Assembly (NCBI GenBank): GCA_025463125.1
Contig: JAOAPX010000172.1
Coordinates: forward strand, 1 to 41,461
Direction: 5' to 3'
Length of the DNA stretch: 41,461 nucleotides
DNA from: Acidobacteriota bacterium
GTDB taxonomy: Bacteria > Acidobacteriota > Blastocatellia > Pyrinomonadales > Pyrinomonadaceae
This document shows, one piece after another, positions 10,701 through 17,883 of this stretch (the first letter of the stretch is position 1; each line of letters opens with the position of its first letter). Made by a program: the position numbers and the translations under genes. Under the pieces are notes generated by a model. It ran no database searches. It saw nothing but the letters and a program-made list of their open reading frames with translations, and was not told the origin of the DNA.

Positions 10701-12238
10701 GCGTGACGGGCGGCGCGAGCTGCGCGTGGACTGCCGTCAGCAACGTTTCCTGGATTACCATAACGTCGGGCAACAGCGGAACCGGCAACGGAACCGTAAA
10801 TTTCTCTGTCGCTCCGAATAACGGCGCGAGCGCTTCGGGAACTATAACGATCGCCGGACAAACTTTTACAGTCAATCAGGCGGCGGCGTGCAGTTACAAT
10901 TTATCTTCGAACGTCGCAAACGCTTCAACCGGCGGAGGAACCGGCAGCTTCACCGTTAATTCAAACGCGGGCTGCGCGTGGACGGCTCAAAGCAACGCTT
11001 CGTGGATAACGATTACGGCGGGAAGCAGCGGTTCGGGAACCGCAATCGTTTCTTATTCGACCGCGTCGAATACCGGAAACGCCAGGACCGGAACGATAAC
11101 GGTCGGCGGGCAAACATTTACCATTACGCAGGACGGCGTTAACTGTACGTATTCTTTATCCTCAAGCTCACTGTCTGTCGCATCGAGCGGCGGAAGCGGA
11201 AACGTCAATATCACGACGCCCGTCGGATGCGAATGGAGCGCGCAAAGCAACGCTTCGTGGACAACGATAACGGCGGGCGCAAGCGGAACAGCAAGCGGAA
11301 CCGTCGGATTTACCGTCAGTTCGAACCCGGGCGCGGCGCGAAGCGGCACGATTACAATCGGCGGGCAATTATTTACAATCAACCAAAACGGAATTGCGGC
11401 GCTGCGGCATTCACCATTTGATTTCGACGGCGACAATAAAACCGATATTTCGATTTATCGCCCGTCAGCCGGCGAATGGTGGTATTTGAAGAGCTCGCAC
11501 GTCGGCAACAGCGCGTTTCAATTCGGCAGCGGCACGGACAAACTGGTTCCGGCTGATTACACGGGCGACGGAAAAACGGACATCGCGTTTTTCCGACCGG
11601 CAACCGGAGAATGGTATGTTTTGCGAAGCGAGGACAGTTCATTTTACGCTTTCCCGTTTGGAGCAAACGGCGACGTTCCGGTTCCGGCTGATTACGACGG
11701 CGACGGGCGAGCCGATCCGGCTGTCTTTCGTTCTTCGACCGCAGACTGGTTTATTTCCCTTTCGACCGGCGGGACGATCATCAGGCAATTCGGCGCAAGT
11801 GAGGACGTGCCGGTCGTCAGCGACTATGACGGCGACGGACGAGCCGATCTTGCCATCTATCGCCCTTCAAAAGGCGAATGGTGGATGCAGAGAAGCGGCG
11901 GCACTGCTACGATTGCGGTACAGTTCGGCAGCGGCACGGACAAATTAGTTCAGGGAGATTACACCGGCGACGGAAAAACAGACGTTGCTTTCTGGCGTCC
12001 TTCGACCGGTGAGTGGTTCGTTTTAAGAAGCGAAGATTTTAGTTATTATTCATTCCCGTTCGGCGCGGTCGGCGACATTCCCTCGCCCGGCGATTATGAC
12101 GGCGACGGCAAAATGGATGCAGCCGTTTTCCGACCGTCGAATAACACCTGGTACGTGCAAAAATCTTCGTCTGGAACATTGATTCAAGCTTTCGGCAGCT
12201 CGGGCGATAAGCCTGTGCCGTCGGCGTTTATTCCTTAA
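7748..12238 (+). CDS. Secreted S8 subtilisin-like protease with five BACON and C-terminal FG-GAP/VCBS repeats
   Basis: A 1496-residue exported serine protease. Residues about 8-27 form a signal sequence or anchor, followed by a long prodomain-like region to about residue 300. The S8 domain has the full catalytic set: Asp339 (VAVVDDG), His373 (GGHGH), oxyanion Asn486 (FSAGN) and Ser586 (GTSHS, where most relatives have GTSM). A beta-sandwich like that of KP-43-type subtilases follows (about 665-790). Five tandem BACON modules of about 85 residues begin at cysteines 792, 878, 964, 1048 and 1133; each has C-x-Y-x-L and a conserved NxSW. From residue 1225 there are about six FG-GAP/VCBS-type repeats with DxDGDGxxD calcium sites. 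It probably degrades protein or glycoprotein outside the cell. No sortase or type IX sorting signal was recognised. Monocistronic. Confidence 0.9.
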   Translation: MRVNWRFIFRVSFVLFVFTVLSVFFGNNLVTQKAQEQPGKNTLVKFQNPDETTRIIRGAKTSFAVVRTNNEAERGAARNLGAIVEDYGSFVIVANDEAQKIADSNLETQKLETTVNLPYGRFEPEINQAEQSLGFDLQKAETADKNYYIVQFGGIAKDEWLESIREAGAEIVQYVPHQAFIVYGDGEAIGKISNHSKVRWMGKYAAEQKMSPQLEEFSARQENDTAMYDIAVFAKTDLAEISNRFADTVTGKIKHQIKLPSNFFNILRVEMPVSELSKVSAMPGVFRIDPYTQPVIEDERSAQIVAGNYLSTTSISGPGYNPLSQFGVDGTNVTVAVVDDGISIPGNGGFYITSSNAIDGPLHGASSGASGGHGHLNASIIAGSAPFGALDSLGYNYGLGIAPGASVINIPFQKSGYTGNDAMAMDDAVSTTGPNTVPAIIANNSWGNGANGNAYDAYASMYDGFVHDASAASSFDPLTLIFSAGNCGNAPSGLSCAGQTGFTRPKVAKNIITVGNSENIRTEILSSANNIDDLASSSSRGPAADGRIKPDITAPGTVITGARAGNGGGLDGGAIDNHHYYSSGTSHSAAQISGAAALFAQYWKRIRAGLNPSPAIIKAAIINSAQEMNGVNAGTTIPNGNEGWGRINMKHMLNTGVPMKQIDQENTFSGAGDSIKIEGTVSDSTKPVRVTLVWTDPPGISDPALVNNLDLSVTIGNFTYKGNVFSGGRSTTGGSADTINNVENVFLPAGIPAGTPYVVQVSAASINGDGKIGNADSTDQSFALIASNYSLCTYALSSISQTVPISGGDFSVSVTTESFCSWIANNNPSWVTVSPDSPISGNGTVNLTVQPNTNGAQRTGVVSVAGKAFTIQQQGSSCSYALGSAGTNIPNAGTSGSSFAVSTQAGCNWTASSNASWITLTSGAGTGNGSVVFSVQANTGAARSGTITAAGLTYTVNQAAAPSCSYSLSPTGVNIGQAGGTGTVSVTGGASCAWTAVSNVSWITITSGNSGTGNGTVNFSVAPNNGASASGTITIAGQTFTVNQAAACSYNLSSNVANASTGGGTGSFTVNSNAGCAWTAQSNASWITITAGSSGSGTAIVSYSTASNTGNARTGTITVGGQTFTITQDGVNCTYSLSSSSLSVASSGGSGNVNITTPVGCEWSAQSNASWTTITAGASGTASGTVGFTVSSNPGAARSGTITIGGQLFTINQNGIAALRHSPFDFDGDNKTDISIYRPSAGEWWYLKSSHVGNSAFQFGSGTDKLVPADYTGDGKTDIAFFRPATGEWYVLRSEDSSFYAFPFGANGDVPVPADYDGDGRADPAVFRSSTADWFISLSTGGTIIRQFGASEDVPVVSDYDGDGRADLAIYRPSKGEWWMQRSGGTATIAVQFGSGTDKLVQGDYTGDGKTDVAFWRPSTGEWFVLRSEDFSYYSFPFGAVGDIPSPGDYDGDGKMDAAVFRPSNNTWYVQKSSSGTLIQAFGSSGDKPVPSAFIP

Positions 12239-12587
12239 GATTTACGAGACAGAAGATTTATTAAGCGTTAATTCAGCTTTGCAATTTGCCGTGACTATTA
12301 ACTCGTTTAGCCTGCCCTCTAAAAAGGTCGGGCTTTTTTCTTTATGAAATTACAAAGTGGTTTTATAAAACCGCACCGAAAAGCAGAATTCGGCGGCGTA
12401 AAGCCGTTTACGCGCGATAAAAACGAGCGGGTAAAAAGTACGGGTGATTTTTTACGATTTCGAAACGGTAAATCAGAAGAGTTCGGGTTTTGAATTTCGG
12501 ATAAAAATTTTCGTACAATTTTCGAAACGGCAAACTATTGAACTCGGTTATACTTATAAAAAATAAAAAAGAGCACGCGGTAATATT
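12239..12587. other. 349-base intergenic region
   Basis: Holds the protease terminator and then about 250 bases with no convincing gene. TTTCGAAACGG occurs twice, at 12458-12468 and 12520-12530. A 49-codon frame starting at 12344 has no ribosome binding site. The promoter for the SDR gene is presumably here; TATACT near 12551 is a possible -10 without a good -35. Confidence 0.4.
12309..12339 (+). terminator. Terminator of the secreted protease gene
   Basis: AGCCTGCCC (12309-12317) pairs with GGTCGGGCT (12326-12334) with one wobble and one mismatch, followed by a run of six Ts ending at 12339. Confidence 0.75.
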
Positions 12588-13370
12588 ATGAAAGTCACAT
12601 TAATCACAGGAGCGTCCGGCGGAATCGGCGAAGCGTTTGCGAGGCGTCTCGCCGCGGAGAAACACAATCTCGTACTCGTCGCGCGAACGGAAAGAAAGCT
12701 TCACGAGCTATGTGACGAGCTGATGCTGAAACACAATATTACGGCGCATTACGTGGCGATCGATTTGAGCGTTCCCGCCGCCGACCTTCGGCTTTTCGAG
12801 GAAACCGAAAAACACGGCATGCAAATCGAATGGCTGATTAATAACGCCGGGTACGGTTCGATGGGCGATTTCGCCGCGATGGATTTAGAGCGCGAGCTCG
12901 ATATGATAAATCTTAATATTTCCGTTCTGGTCGGTTTGACGCACCGCTATTTGCAGCAAATGCGCGAGCGAAAAAGCGGCGCGATCATTAATGTCGCTTC
13001 GACGGCGGGCTTTCAGCCGGTTCCGTTTATGGCGACCTACGCGGCGACAAAAGCTTTTGTTCGCTCGTTTTCCGAAGCGATCGCCGAAGAAAATCGCCCT
13101 TACAATATCACCGTCACGGCGCTCTGCCCCGGACCGACGGACACGAATTTTTTCAGTGTCGCCGACGCCAAACCGCTTCAAATAAAAGGGATGCAATCGC
13201 CCGAAGCGGTTGTCGAAGCGGCTTTGAGCGGCGTGAAAAAAGGAAAAGCTTCGGTTATCTCCGGCTGGACTAATTACGTCGGCTCGATTTTCGGAACCCT
13301 CACGCCGAATTCGCTTGTTACGCGCGTGATCGGCGGCGTTTTGCGACCGAAAATCGAAAGCAGAAAATAA
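12588..13370 (+). CDS. SDR family NAD(P)-dependent oxidoreductase
   Basis: A 260-residue classical short-chain dehydrogenase. The cofactor loop TGASGGIG is at residues 7-14, NNAG at 85-88, and the catalytic set is Ser138, Tyr151 and Lys155 (YAATK). The length and the run IDLSVPAADLRLF resemble the DltE/YqjQ/DHRS7-like subgroup, whose members often act on lipid or keto-acyl substrates, but the substrate here is not known. No ribosome binding site of quality is seen before the ATG; the region GCGGTAATATT is only weakly purine rich. It lies 107 bases before the metallo-hydrolase on the same strand and may be co-transcribed. Confidence 0.9.
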   Translation: MKVTLITGASGGIGEAFARRLAAEKHNLVLVARTERKLHELCDELMLKHNITAHYVAIDLSVPAADLRLFEETEKHGMQIEWLINNAGYGSMGDFAAMDLERELDMINLNISVLVGLTHRYLQQMRERKSGAIINVASTAGFQPVPFMATYAATKAFVRSFSEAIAEENRPYNITVTALCPGPTDTNFFSVADAKPLQIKGMQSPEAVVEAALSGVKKGKASVISGWTNYVGSIFGTLTPNSLVTRVIGGVLRPKIESRK

Positions 13371-13477
13371 TTTCCGTCCGGGCGGCGGGAAAACCGAATC
13401 AAATCGATAGACTTGATTAAATAAATTCAGTTAAACTTGAAATTCGAATCTTTTTCACCTTTGATTAAACATACATA

Positions 13478-14308
13478 ATGAAATTTACCGTTCTCGGCAG
13501 CGGTTCGACGGGAAACGCCGTCCTGATTTGCACCGAAAAAACAAAAGTTCTGGTTGATGTCGGCTTGAGCGCGAAGGAAACTTTGCGCCGCCTGGCATTG
13601 ATGGGCATCGACTGTAAAGATTTGGACGCGATTCTCATCACGCACGAGCACAGCGACCACGCGGGCGGTCTGCGCGTATTTTTGAAATCGGTCGATTGCC
13701 GGGTTTTTGTTTCGGAAGCGACTGAAAATTCTTATTACACAACGCGCAAAGGCATCCAAAACGTTGAAAGCGAAGCGGTAAAGCGGCGCGACGTTTTGAA
13801 AAACAGAACCGAGAAAATCGAATCGAGCCGGGAATTTCGCATCGGCGACATTGATTTCGAACCTTTTTCCGTTCCGCACGATGCCGCCGACAATTTCGGT
13901 TTCGTCGCCAAAAACAAAGGCGTTCGCATCGCGACGCTAATGGACCTGGGCTGTATGACGACGCTTATCAAAGACAAGCTGCGCAGCTGCGACGCCATCG
14001 TCATCGAATCTAATCACAGCCGCGATATGCTGCGCGCCTGCCCGCTTTACAGTTGGGATTTGAAACAAAGAATTATGTCGCGCACCGGACATCTTTCAAA
14101 CGAAGACTTGTCGGAATGGCTGACGGGCGAATACGACGGTTCAGCGCGAAACATCGTTCTCGCGCATCTTTCACAGCGCGCAAACGAACCGCACCTGGCA
14201 CGCCTGATGGCTGAATCCGCACTGCAAATGCGCCCCGAACTTTTCAAAGCGGAAACCAAAATCACGCTTTCGCATCACAAAGAGCCGACCGAGTGGATCG
14301 GATTTTAA
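13478..14308 (+). CDS. MBL-fold metallo-hydrolase, WalJ/YycJ type
   Basis: A 276-residue metallo-beta-lactamase-fold protein. It opens with MKFTVLGSGSTGNAVLI and has the metal-binding motif THEHSDHAGG, with His56, His58, Asp60 and His61. A second part, HDAADNFGFV and ESNHSRDML, supplies the remaining ligands. The sequence agrees with the WalJ (YycJ) group. In Firmicutes that protein is linked to the WalRK cell-wall regulon and appears to be a DNA exonuclease. No two-component genes are next to it here, so the cell-wall link does not follow. It ends at a bidirectional-looking hairpin shared with the convergent SEC-C gene. Confidence 0.88.
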   Translation: MKFTVLGSGSTGNAVLICTEKTKVLVDVGLSAKETLRRLALMGIDCKDLDAILITHEHSDHAGGLRVFLKSVDCRVFVSEATENSYYTTRKGIQNVESEAVKRRDVLKNRTEKIESSREFRIGDIDFEPFSVPHDAADNFGFVAKNKGVRIATLMDLGCMTTLIKDKLRSCDAIVIESNHSRDMLRACPLYSWDLKQRIMSRTGHLSNEDLSEWLTGEYDGSARNIVLAHLSQRANEPHLARLMAESALQMRPELFKAETKITLSHHKEPTEWIGF

Positions 14309-14309
14309 C

Positions 14310-14345
14310 AAAAAAGCGCATCCTTTTGCAGAATGCGCTTTTTTA
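14310..14345. terminator. Terminator, probably bidirectional
   Basis: AAAAAGCGCAT (14311-14321) pairs with ATGCGCTTTTT (from 14333), with A and T runs on the two sides. It ends the metallo-hydrolase gene on the plus strand and the SEC-C gene on the minus strand, whose likely original stop codon is only 8 bases away. Confidence 0.8.
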
Positions 14346-14352
14346 TTATTTC

Positions 14353-14594
14353 CTAAAAAAAGTAATTGCGAAGTGAATCGTCAAATTTACCTTTTCGCAA
14401 GCAACAATTTTTGAAATCTACGATTGGAATTGCACGGGCATAAATCATTTCTACCGAGTTTTTCGATAAGTTCCTTATCGCCGTGTACAATTCTCAAGCC
14501 TTTTTTCACTTGTGTTTCAGATGGATAACCTTTGCGGCGCTTGCTCGTTGGTTCGAAAGGAGTATTGCTCCTCTAATTTGAATTTTCTTGACAC
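14353..14594 (-). pseudogene. Small SEC-C motif protein gene, apparently frameshifted twice
   Basis: A 370-base gap holds a broken small gene. On the minus strand an ideal AGGAGG (14608-14603) lies 8 bases before a GTG at 14594. That frame gives [19 protein letters not shown] and stops at 14517. A second frame continues the protein: [20 protein letters not shown], then [20 protein letters not shown], where GRNDxCPC is the SEC-C zinc motif; it stops at 14387. A third frame then supplies the expected end [11 protein letters not shown] and stops at 14353. Joined, they give a complete protein of about 80 residues with all four zinc ligands (CPC and CC). Either two single-base indels have killed the gene, or there are sequencing errors. 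SEC-C motifs bind zinc and are found at the end of SecA and in many small proteins. Confidence 0.7.
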
Positions 14595-14643
14595 TGTTTT
14601 GTCCTCCTCAAAATTAATAATATTTCGCTCGAACGAATAACGT

Positions 14644-14672
14644 ACATTATCAAAGACGGTTCTTATATTCAA
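14644..14672 (-). promoter_or_regulatory. Candidate promoter of the SEC-C gene
   Basis: On the minus strand TTGAAT (14672-14667) and TAATGT (14649-14644) are spaced by 17 bases, between the rnhB stop and the SEC-C ribosome binding site. Both are partial matches to the sigma70 consensus. Confidence 0.35.
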
Positions 14673-14678
14673 AATAAA

Positions 14679-15278
14679 TTATAAAACGCCTTTGAAGGAT
14701 TTGCGGTGAAGTTCGCAGGCTCCGTGCGATCTTATCGCTTCGAAATGCGCTTTCGTGCCGTAGCCGACGTGTTTTGCGAACCCGTATTGCGGATAGATTT
14801 CAGCCAGTTTGTTCATCAAATCATCGCGATAAGTTTTGGCGATAATCGAAGCGGCGGCGATCGATGCGGAAATGGCGTCGCCTTTGATGATGGCTTTTTG
14901 CGGCAGCGAAAGTTCTTTTAACTGAACGGCGTCGATCAATAAAAAATCGGCTTTCGGCTGAAGATTCTCGATGGCGATTCGCATCGCTTTTTTTGTCGCC
15001 TGCAAAATATTTATCCGGTCGATTTCTTCGGCTTCGACCTGCCCGATTGCAAAAGCCAGGGCGTTTTCGCGAATCTCCAGATCGATTTGTTTTCGTTTCT
15101 TTTCCGAAAGTTTTTTCGAGTCGTTCAATCCTTCCGGAAGCGGTTTCGACAAATCCAGGATCACGGCGGCGGCAACGACCGCGCCCGCCAGACAGCCGCG
15201 TCCGACTTCATCAACGCCCGCGACGAAACGAAAACCTTCGGCTCGCGCCTGAATTTCAAAATCCAACCCAATCGCCAT
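14679..15278 (-). CDS. rnhB: Ribonuclease HII
   Basis: A 199-residue RNase HII, which cuts the RNA strand of RNA/DNA hybrids and removes misincorporated ribonucleotides. The first catalytic pair is Asp23-Glu24 in GVDEVGRGCLAGAVVAAAV; the third acid is Asp116 in LLIDAVQL. The family usually has AGPVVAAA, so the Pro-to-Ala change here is mild. The C-terminal GYGTKAHFEAIRSHG segment is typical. It follows rplS, as in many bacteria, but a very strong hairpin with a T-tract lies in the 138-base gap, so it may need read-through or its own promoter. Confidence 0.95.
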   Translation of the reverse strand: MAIGLDFEIQARAEGFRFVAGVDEVGRGCLAGAVVAAAVILDLSKPLPEGLNDSKKLSEKKRKQIDLEIRENALAFAIGQVEAEEIDRINILQATKKAMRIAIENLQPKADFLLIDAVQLKELSLPQKAIIKGDAISASIAAASIIAKTYRDDLMNKLAEIYPQYGFAKHVGYGTKAHFEAIRSHGACELHRKSFKGVL

Positions 15279-15300
15279 AAATAAAAATTAACGCTAAAGA

Positions 15301-15395
15301 AAAAAAACGGGCGCGAACGAATACAATTAAGCGGACTAACACGGCTTTTTAATAATTTTACCCGTGTTAGTCCGCCGAATTCGTATTCGTCCGCG
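15301..15395 (-). terminator. Very long hairpin terminator downstream of rplS
   Basis: An inner perfect 14-base-pair stem (GCGGACTAACACGG at 15331-15344 with its complement at 15362-15375) is extended by an outer 13-base-pair stem with one mismatch (15312-15324 with 15383-15395). The arms span more than 30 bases. On the minus strand the structure runs into a T-tract (complement of the A run at 15301-15307), which marks it as a terminator for the ffh-rplS operon. Confidence 0.8.
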
Positions 15396-15416
15396 TCCTT
15401 TCAAAATAAAGAACCG

Positions 15417-15794
15417 TTATTTTTTCGCGGCTTTCGCAGCGTCTTTGTTGCGCGTATCGAGTTCTTTAATTCTCGCAGCTTTACCGCGCAGGTTGCGCAG
15501 GTAATAAAGTTTCGCGCGACGAACCTTACCGCGGCGAACGACGTCGATATGATCGATAACCGTTGCGTTAACCGGGAAAATGCGTTCGACGCCGATGCCG
15601 AAGCTCACTTTTCTGACCGTCATCGTTTCGCGCGCGCCGCCGTGTTTGCGAGCGATAACGACGCCTTCAAAAATCTGCAAGCGTTCTTTATTGCCTTCCT
15701 GAATGCGAACGTGAACCTTAACGGTGTCGCCCGATTGAAATGCCGGTATGTTTTCTCTGATTTGTGTTTGTTCTATATTATCTAAACGATTCAT
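15417..15794 (-). CDS. rplS: 50S ribosomal protein L19
   Basis: A 125-residue L19 protein, slightly longer than the usual 115 because of a basic Lys/Ala-rich tail (KDAAKAAKK). L19 sits at the interface between the 30S and 50S subunits. Conserved segments are [20 protein letters not shown], the family signature [30 protein letters not shown], and FEGVVIARK. It closes the conserved rpsP-khpA-rimM-trmD-rplS operon. The 70-base gap after trmD has no heptad element. Confidence 0.97.
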   Translation of the reverse strand: MNRLDNIEQTQIRENIPAFQSGDTVKVHVRIQEGNKERLQIFEGVVIARKHGGARETMTVRKVSFGIGVERIFPVNATVIDHIDVVRRGKVRRAKLYYLRNLRGKAARIKELDTRNKDAAKAAKK

Positions 15795-15864
15795 GTTATT
15801 TTCAGCGAGAGGTGACTGCCCGAAAGTTTTATTATTTTATTATTAAAACCTTAAACTACTCACT

Positions 15865-16575
15865 TCAGCTATTCTCCTTACTTAATAAATCTTTTCTGTA
15901 TTTCCGCGTCTTTTCCAAAGCCTTTTCGCGGCGCCATTTTTCAATTTCGGCATGATTTCCGTTTAAGAGGACATCCGGAACTTTCATTCCGCGAAAATCA
16001 GCCGGGCGCGTGTAATGCGGGTAATCGAGCAAACCGCTGGAAAACGAATCGTTTTCGGCGGAAGTCTCGCTTCCGAGCGCGTTCGGCAAAAGCCTGACGA
16101 TCGCGTCAGTTAAAACAATCGCCGCCGGTTCGCCGCCTGAAAGAACGTAATCGCCGATGGAAATCTCGTCCGTGACGAGCGCTTCGTTGACGCGTTCGTC
16201 AACGCCTTCGTATCTTCCGCAAATCAAAACGACGCGTTTCGCCGAGTCTGCGTATTCTTTCGCCGTCGCCTGTTTGAAAACCTGTCCCTGCGGCGAAAGT
16301 AAAACGACGCGCGTTGCGGGCGGATATTTTTCGCGTTCGGTCGTGCCGAGCAGTTTTTCGATCGCGTTGAAAATCGGCTCTGCCTTAAAAACCATCCCGT
16401 CGCCGCCGCCGAACGGTCGATCGTCGGTCATCCGGTGTTTATCGGTCGTAAACTCGCGAATGTCGTGAACGTTTACCTCGACGATTTCCGCGAGTCGAGC
16501 GCGGCGGATTATTCCAAAATCAAAGACCTCTCGAAAAAACTCCGGGAAAATTGTTAAAACGTCAATCTTTAACAT
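15865..16575 (-). CDS. trmD: tRNA (guanine-N1)-methyltransferase
   Basis: A 236-residue TrmD, which methylates G37 of tRNAs that read CNN codons and prevents frameshifting; it works as a homodimer with a trefoil knot. The S-adenosylmethionine region includes [13 protein letters not shown] and [22 protein letters not shown]. The N-terminal [14 protein letters not shown] is typical. The start codon is directly fused to the heptad repeat C: bases before the ATG read AAAGATCAA and there is no standard ribosome binding site, so the repeat itself forms the translation initiation region. Confidence 0.96.
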   Translation of the reverse strand: MLKIDVLTIFPEFFREVFDFGIIRRARLAEIVEVNVHDIREFTTDKHRMTDDRPFGGGDGMVFKAEPIFNAIEKLLGTTEREKYPPATRVVLLSPQGQVFKQATAKEYADSAKRVVLICGRYEGVDERVNEALVTDEISIGDYVLSGGEPAAIVLTDAIVRLLPNALGSETSAENDSFSSGLLDYPHYTRPADFRGMKVPDVLLNGNHAEIEKWRREKALEKTRKYRKDLLSKENS

Positions 16576-16655
16576 TTGATCTTTGTTCTTTGATTATTGA
16601 TTTTTGTTTCAGTTAATTTCAAAAGGATAAAATCAAAGATCAAAAATCCAATAAA
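16575..16655 (-). repeat. Heptad-periodic inverted repeat C, between rimM and trmD
   Basis: Five 7-base units of TTTGATT type run from 16575 to 16609. TTTGATCTTTG (16575-16585) is perfectly complementary to CAAAGATCAAA (16634-16644). The element covers the whole 64-base gap, including the rimM stop codon and the bases directly before the trmD ATG. On the transcribed strand the pyrimidine arm comes first, unlike the other elements. Confidence 0.7.
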
Positions 16656-17152
16656 CCTTCCGGCGCATCGATGCGAATCAATTTGTTTTCGACATCGACT
16701 TCGGTGCAGATCGTCTCGGCAAAAGGAATTAAAAATTCCTTCTCCGTATTGGCAACGATTAGAATTTCGGTTCCGCCGGTTCGCATCACTTCGCGCACGG
16801 TGCCGATTTTTTCGCCTTCAATGGTTTCGACCGCGCAATCTTCAAGCTCCCAATCGAAAAACTCATCTTCTTCGAGCGTGACCGCTTCGGATTCGGGAAC
16901 GCAGATTTCGCAGTTACGCAAAGTTTCCGCCGCTTCTATCGAATCGAACCCGGCAAACTTTAAAATAACCCTGCCTTTCTGAAACCAGAATTTTTCAATT
17001 TTCAGCTCGGAAGTTTTGCCGCCTTCGCAAACCGCGAAAACTTTTTCCAGATCATCGAATCGCTCGGGAAAATCAGTTAAGATATCCGAAACCAACTCTC
17101 CGCGCAGACCGCGAGCCTTGACGATTTTGGCGATTGCAACTAAATCTTCCAT
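16640..17152 (-). CDS. rimM: Ribosome maturation factor RimM
   Basis: A 170-residue RimM, needed for maturation of the 30S head domain and binding of S19. The N-terminal RimM barrel begins VAIAKIVKARGLRGELV, and the C-terminal PRC-barrel-like domain contains DEFFDWELEDCAVE, then IGTVREVMRTGGTEILIV and the terminal segment FAETICTEVDVENKLIRID. The last residues (LLDF) and the stop codon lie in the heptad repeat C, so the C-terminus may have been set by the repeat. It is the fourth gene of the operon. Confidence 0.95.
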   Translation of the reverse strand: MEDLVAIAKIVKARGLRGELVSDILTDFPERFDDLEKVFAVCEGGKTSELKIEKFWFQKGRVILKFAGFDSIEAAETLRNCEICVPESEAVTLEEDEFFDWELEDCAVETIEGEKIGTVREVMRTGGTEILIVANTEKEFLIPFAETICTEVDVENKLIRIDAPEGLLDF

Positions 17153-17244
17153 CTAATTTTTCAGGAAGCCGCGGAAAATTTCGGACAGCGCCGGAAAGTT
17201 ATAAGATTCTTTTAACTCTGCAGCTTTCTGAAATTTCCCTAAAC

Positions 17245-17475
17245 TCACTCGACGATATCCAGCGTAAATCTTTTACCGTGTTTTTGACCGGCATGAAAAA
17301 GCAAGCTCCGAATGGCTTTTATCGTTCGCCCTTCGCGCCCGATGATCCTTCCCATATCGCCTTCGCCGACACGCACCTCAATTACGGTTGAACGCCCGTC
17401 GGATTTTTCCGACACCGTCACCGCATCGGCATTGCCGACCAGCGATTTTATGATTTTTTCGACAGCTTGTTTCAT
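17245..17475 (-). CDS. khpA: KH-domain RNA-binding protein KhpA
   Basis: A 76-residue single type II KH domain protein. The GXXG loop is GREG in MGRIIGREGRTIKAIRSLL. KhpA binds RNA, often with KhpB, and in several bacteria affects cell division and cell-wall growth. It occupies the usual place between rpsP and rimM. The gaps on both sides (73 and 92 bases) are longer than in most genomes, but no heptad element is visible in them. Confidence 0.93.
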   Translation of the reverse strand: MKQAVEKIIKSLVGNADAVTVSEKSDGRSTVIEVRVGEGDMGRIIGREGRTIKAIRSLLFHAGQKHGKRFTLDIVE

Positions 17476-17548
17476 AAGAAAACGTCAGACATTTGATAGC
17501 GGGCACCGATCGGTAAAAAACGAGCTCCGCAATTTTTCGTCCAGTGTC

Positions 17549-17797
17549 TTATTCAGCAGCCGGTGCCGGATTATTTTTGATCAGGCTCGCTACGGTTTCC
17601 GTCGGCTGAGCGCCGACCGAAATCCAGTATTGAACACGATCGTGTTTCAAATTAACTTCCGCCGGATTAGCCATCGGATTGTATGTGCCGACGTTTTCAA
17701 GATATTTTCCGTCGCGTTTGCTGCGTTTTTCCTTTACCACGAGGCGATAAAAAGGTTTTCCTTTCGCGCCCATTCTCATTAAACTAATTGCTAACAT
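17549..17797 (-). CDS. rpsP: 30S ribosomal protein S16
   Basis: An 82-residue S16 of normal length. It starts MLAISLMRMGAKGKPFYRLVVKEKRSKRDGKYLE, where most relatives have KIRLxRxGxKKxPFYRIV, and contains the conserved VGTYNP and DRVQYWISVGAQPTETV segments. S16 is an early 30S assembly protein that binds the 5' domain of 16S rRNA. The start is 14 bases after the heptad repeat D, so the repeat may affect initiation. Confidence 0.96.
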   Translation of the reverse strand: MLAISLMRMGAKGKPFYRLVVKEKRSKRDGKYLENVGTYNPMANPAEVNLKHDRVQYWISVGAQPTETVASLIKNNPAPAAE

Positions 17798-17810
17798 AAT
17801 TTTTAATACC

Positions 17811-17883
17811 GAACGGTAAATGATGAATGATGAATTGTAAACAAATTTCCTCGTTTACAATCCGCGATTCACAATTCGCCGTT
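17811..17883 (-). repeat. Heptad-periodic inverted repeat D, between ffh and rpsP
   Basis: The left arm reads GAACGGT, AAATGAT, GAATGAT, GAATTGT from 17811, a clean 7-base period. The right arm ends at 17883 and its complement reads AACGGCG, AATTGTG and so on. The ffh stop codon (TAA) is the first part of that arm, TAACGGCG, on the minus strand. The loop is about 15 bases. No T-tract follows, and ffh and rpsP remain plausibly co-transcribed. Confidence 0.72.

Noticed and set aside
10121-11395. The regularly spaced repeats in the protease as a CRISPR or satellite array
   Set aside because: The roughly 255-base period is in frame and encodes BACON protein modules; the repeat is at protein level.
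12344-12493. A 49-codon plus-strand frame after the protease terminator
   Set aside because: It starts right after the terminator T-run, has no ribosome binding site and no recognisable sequence pattern.
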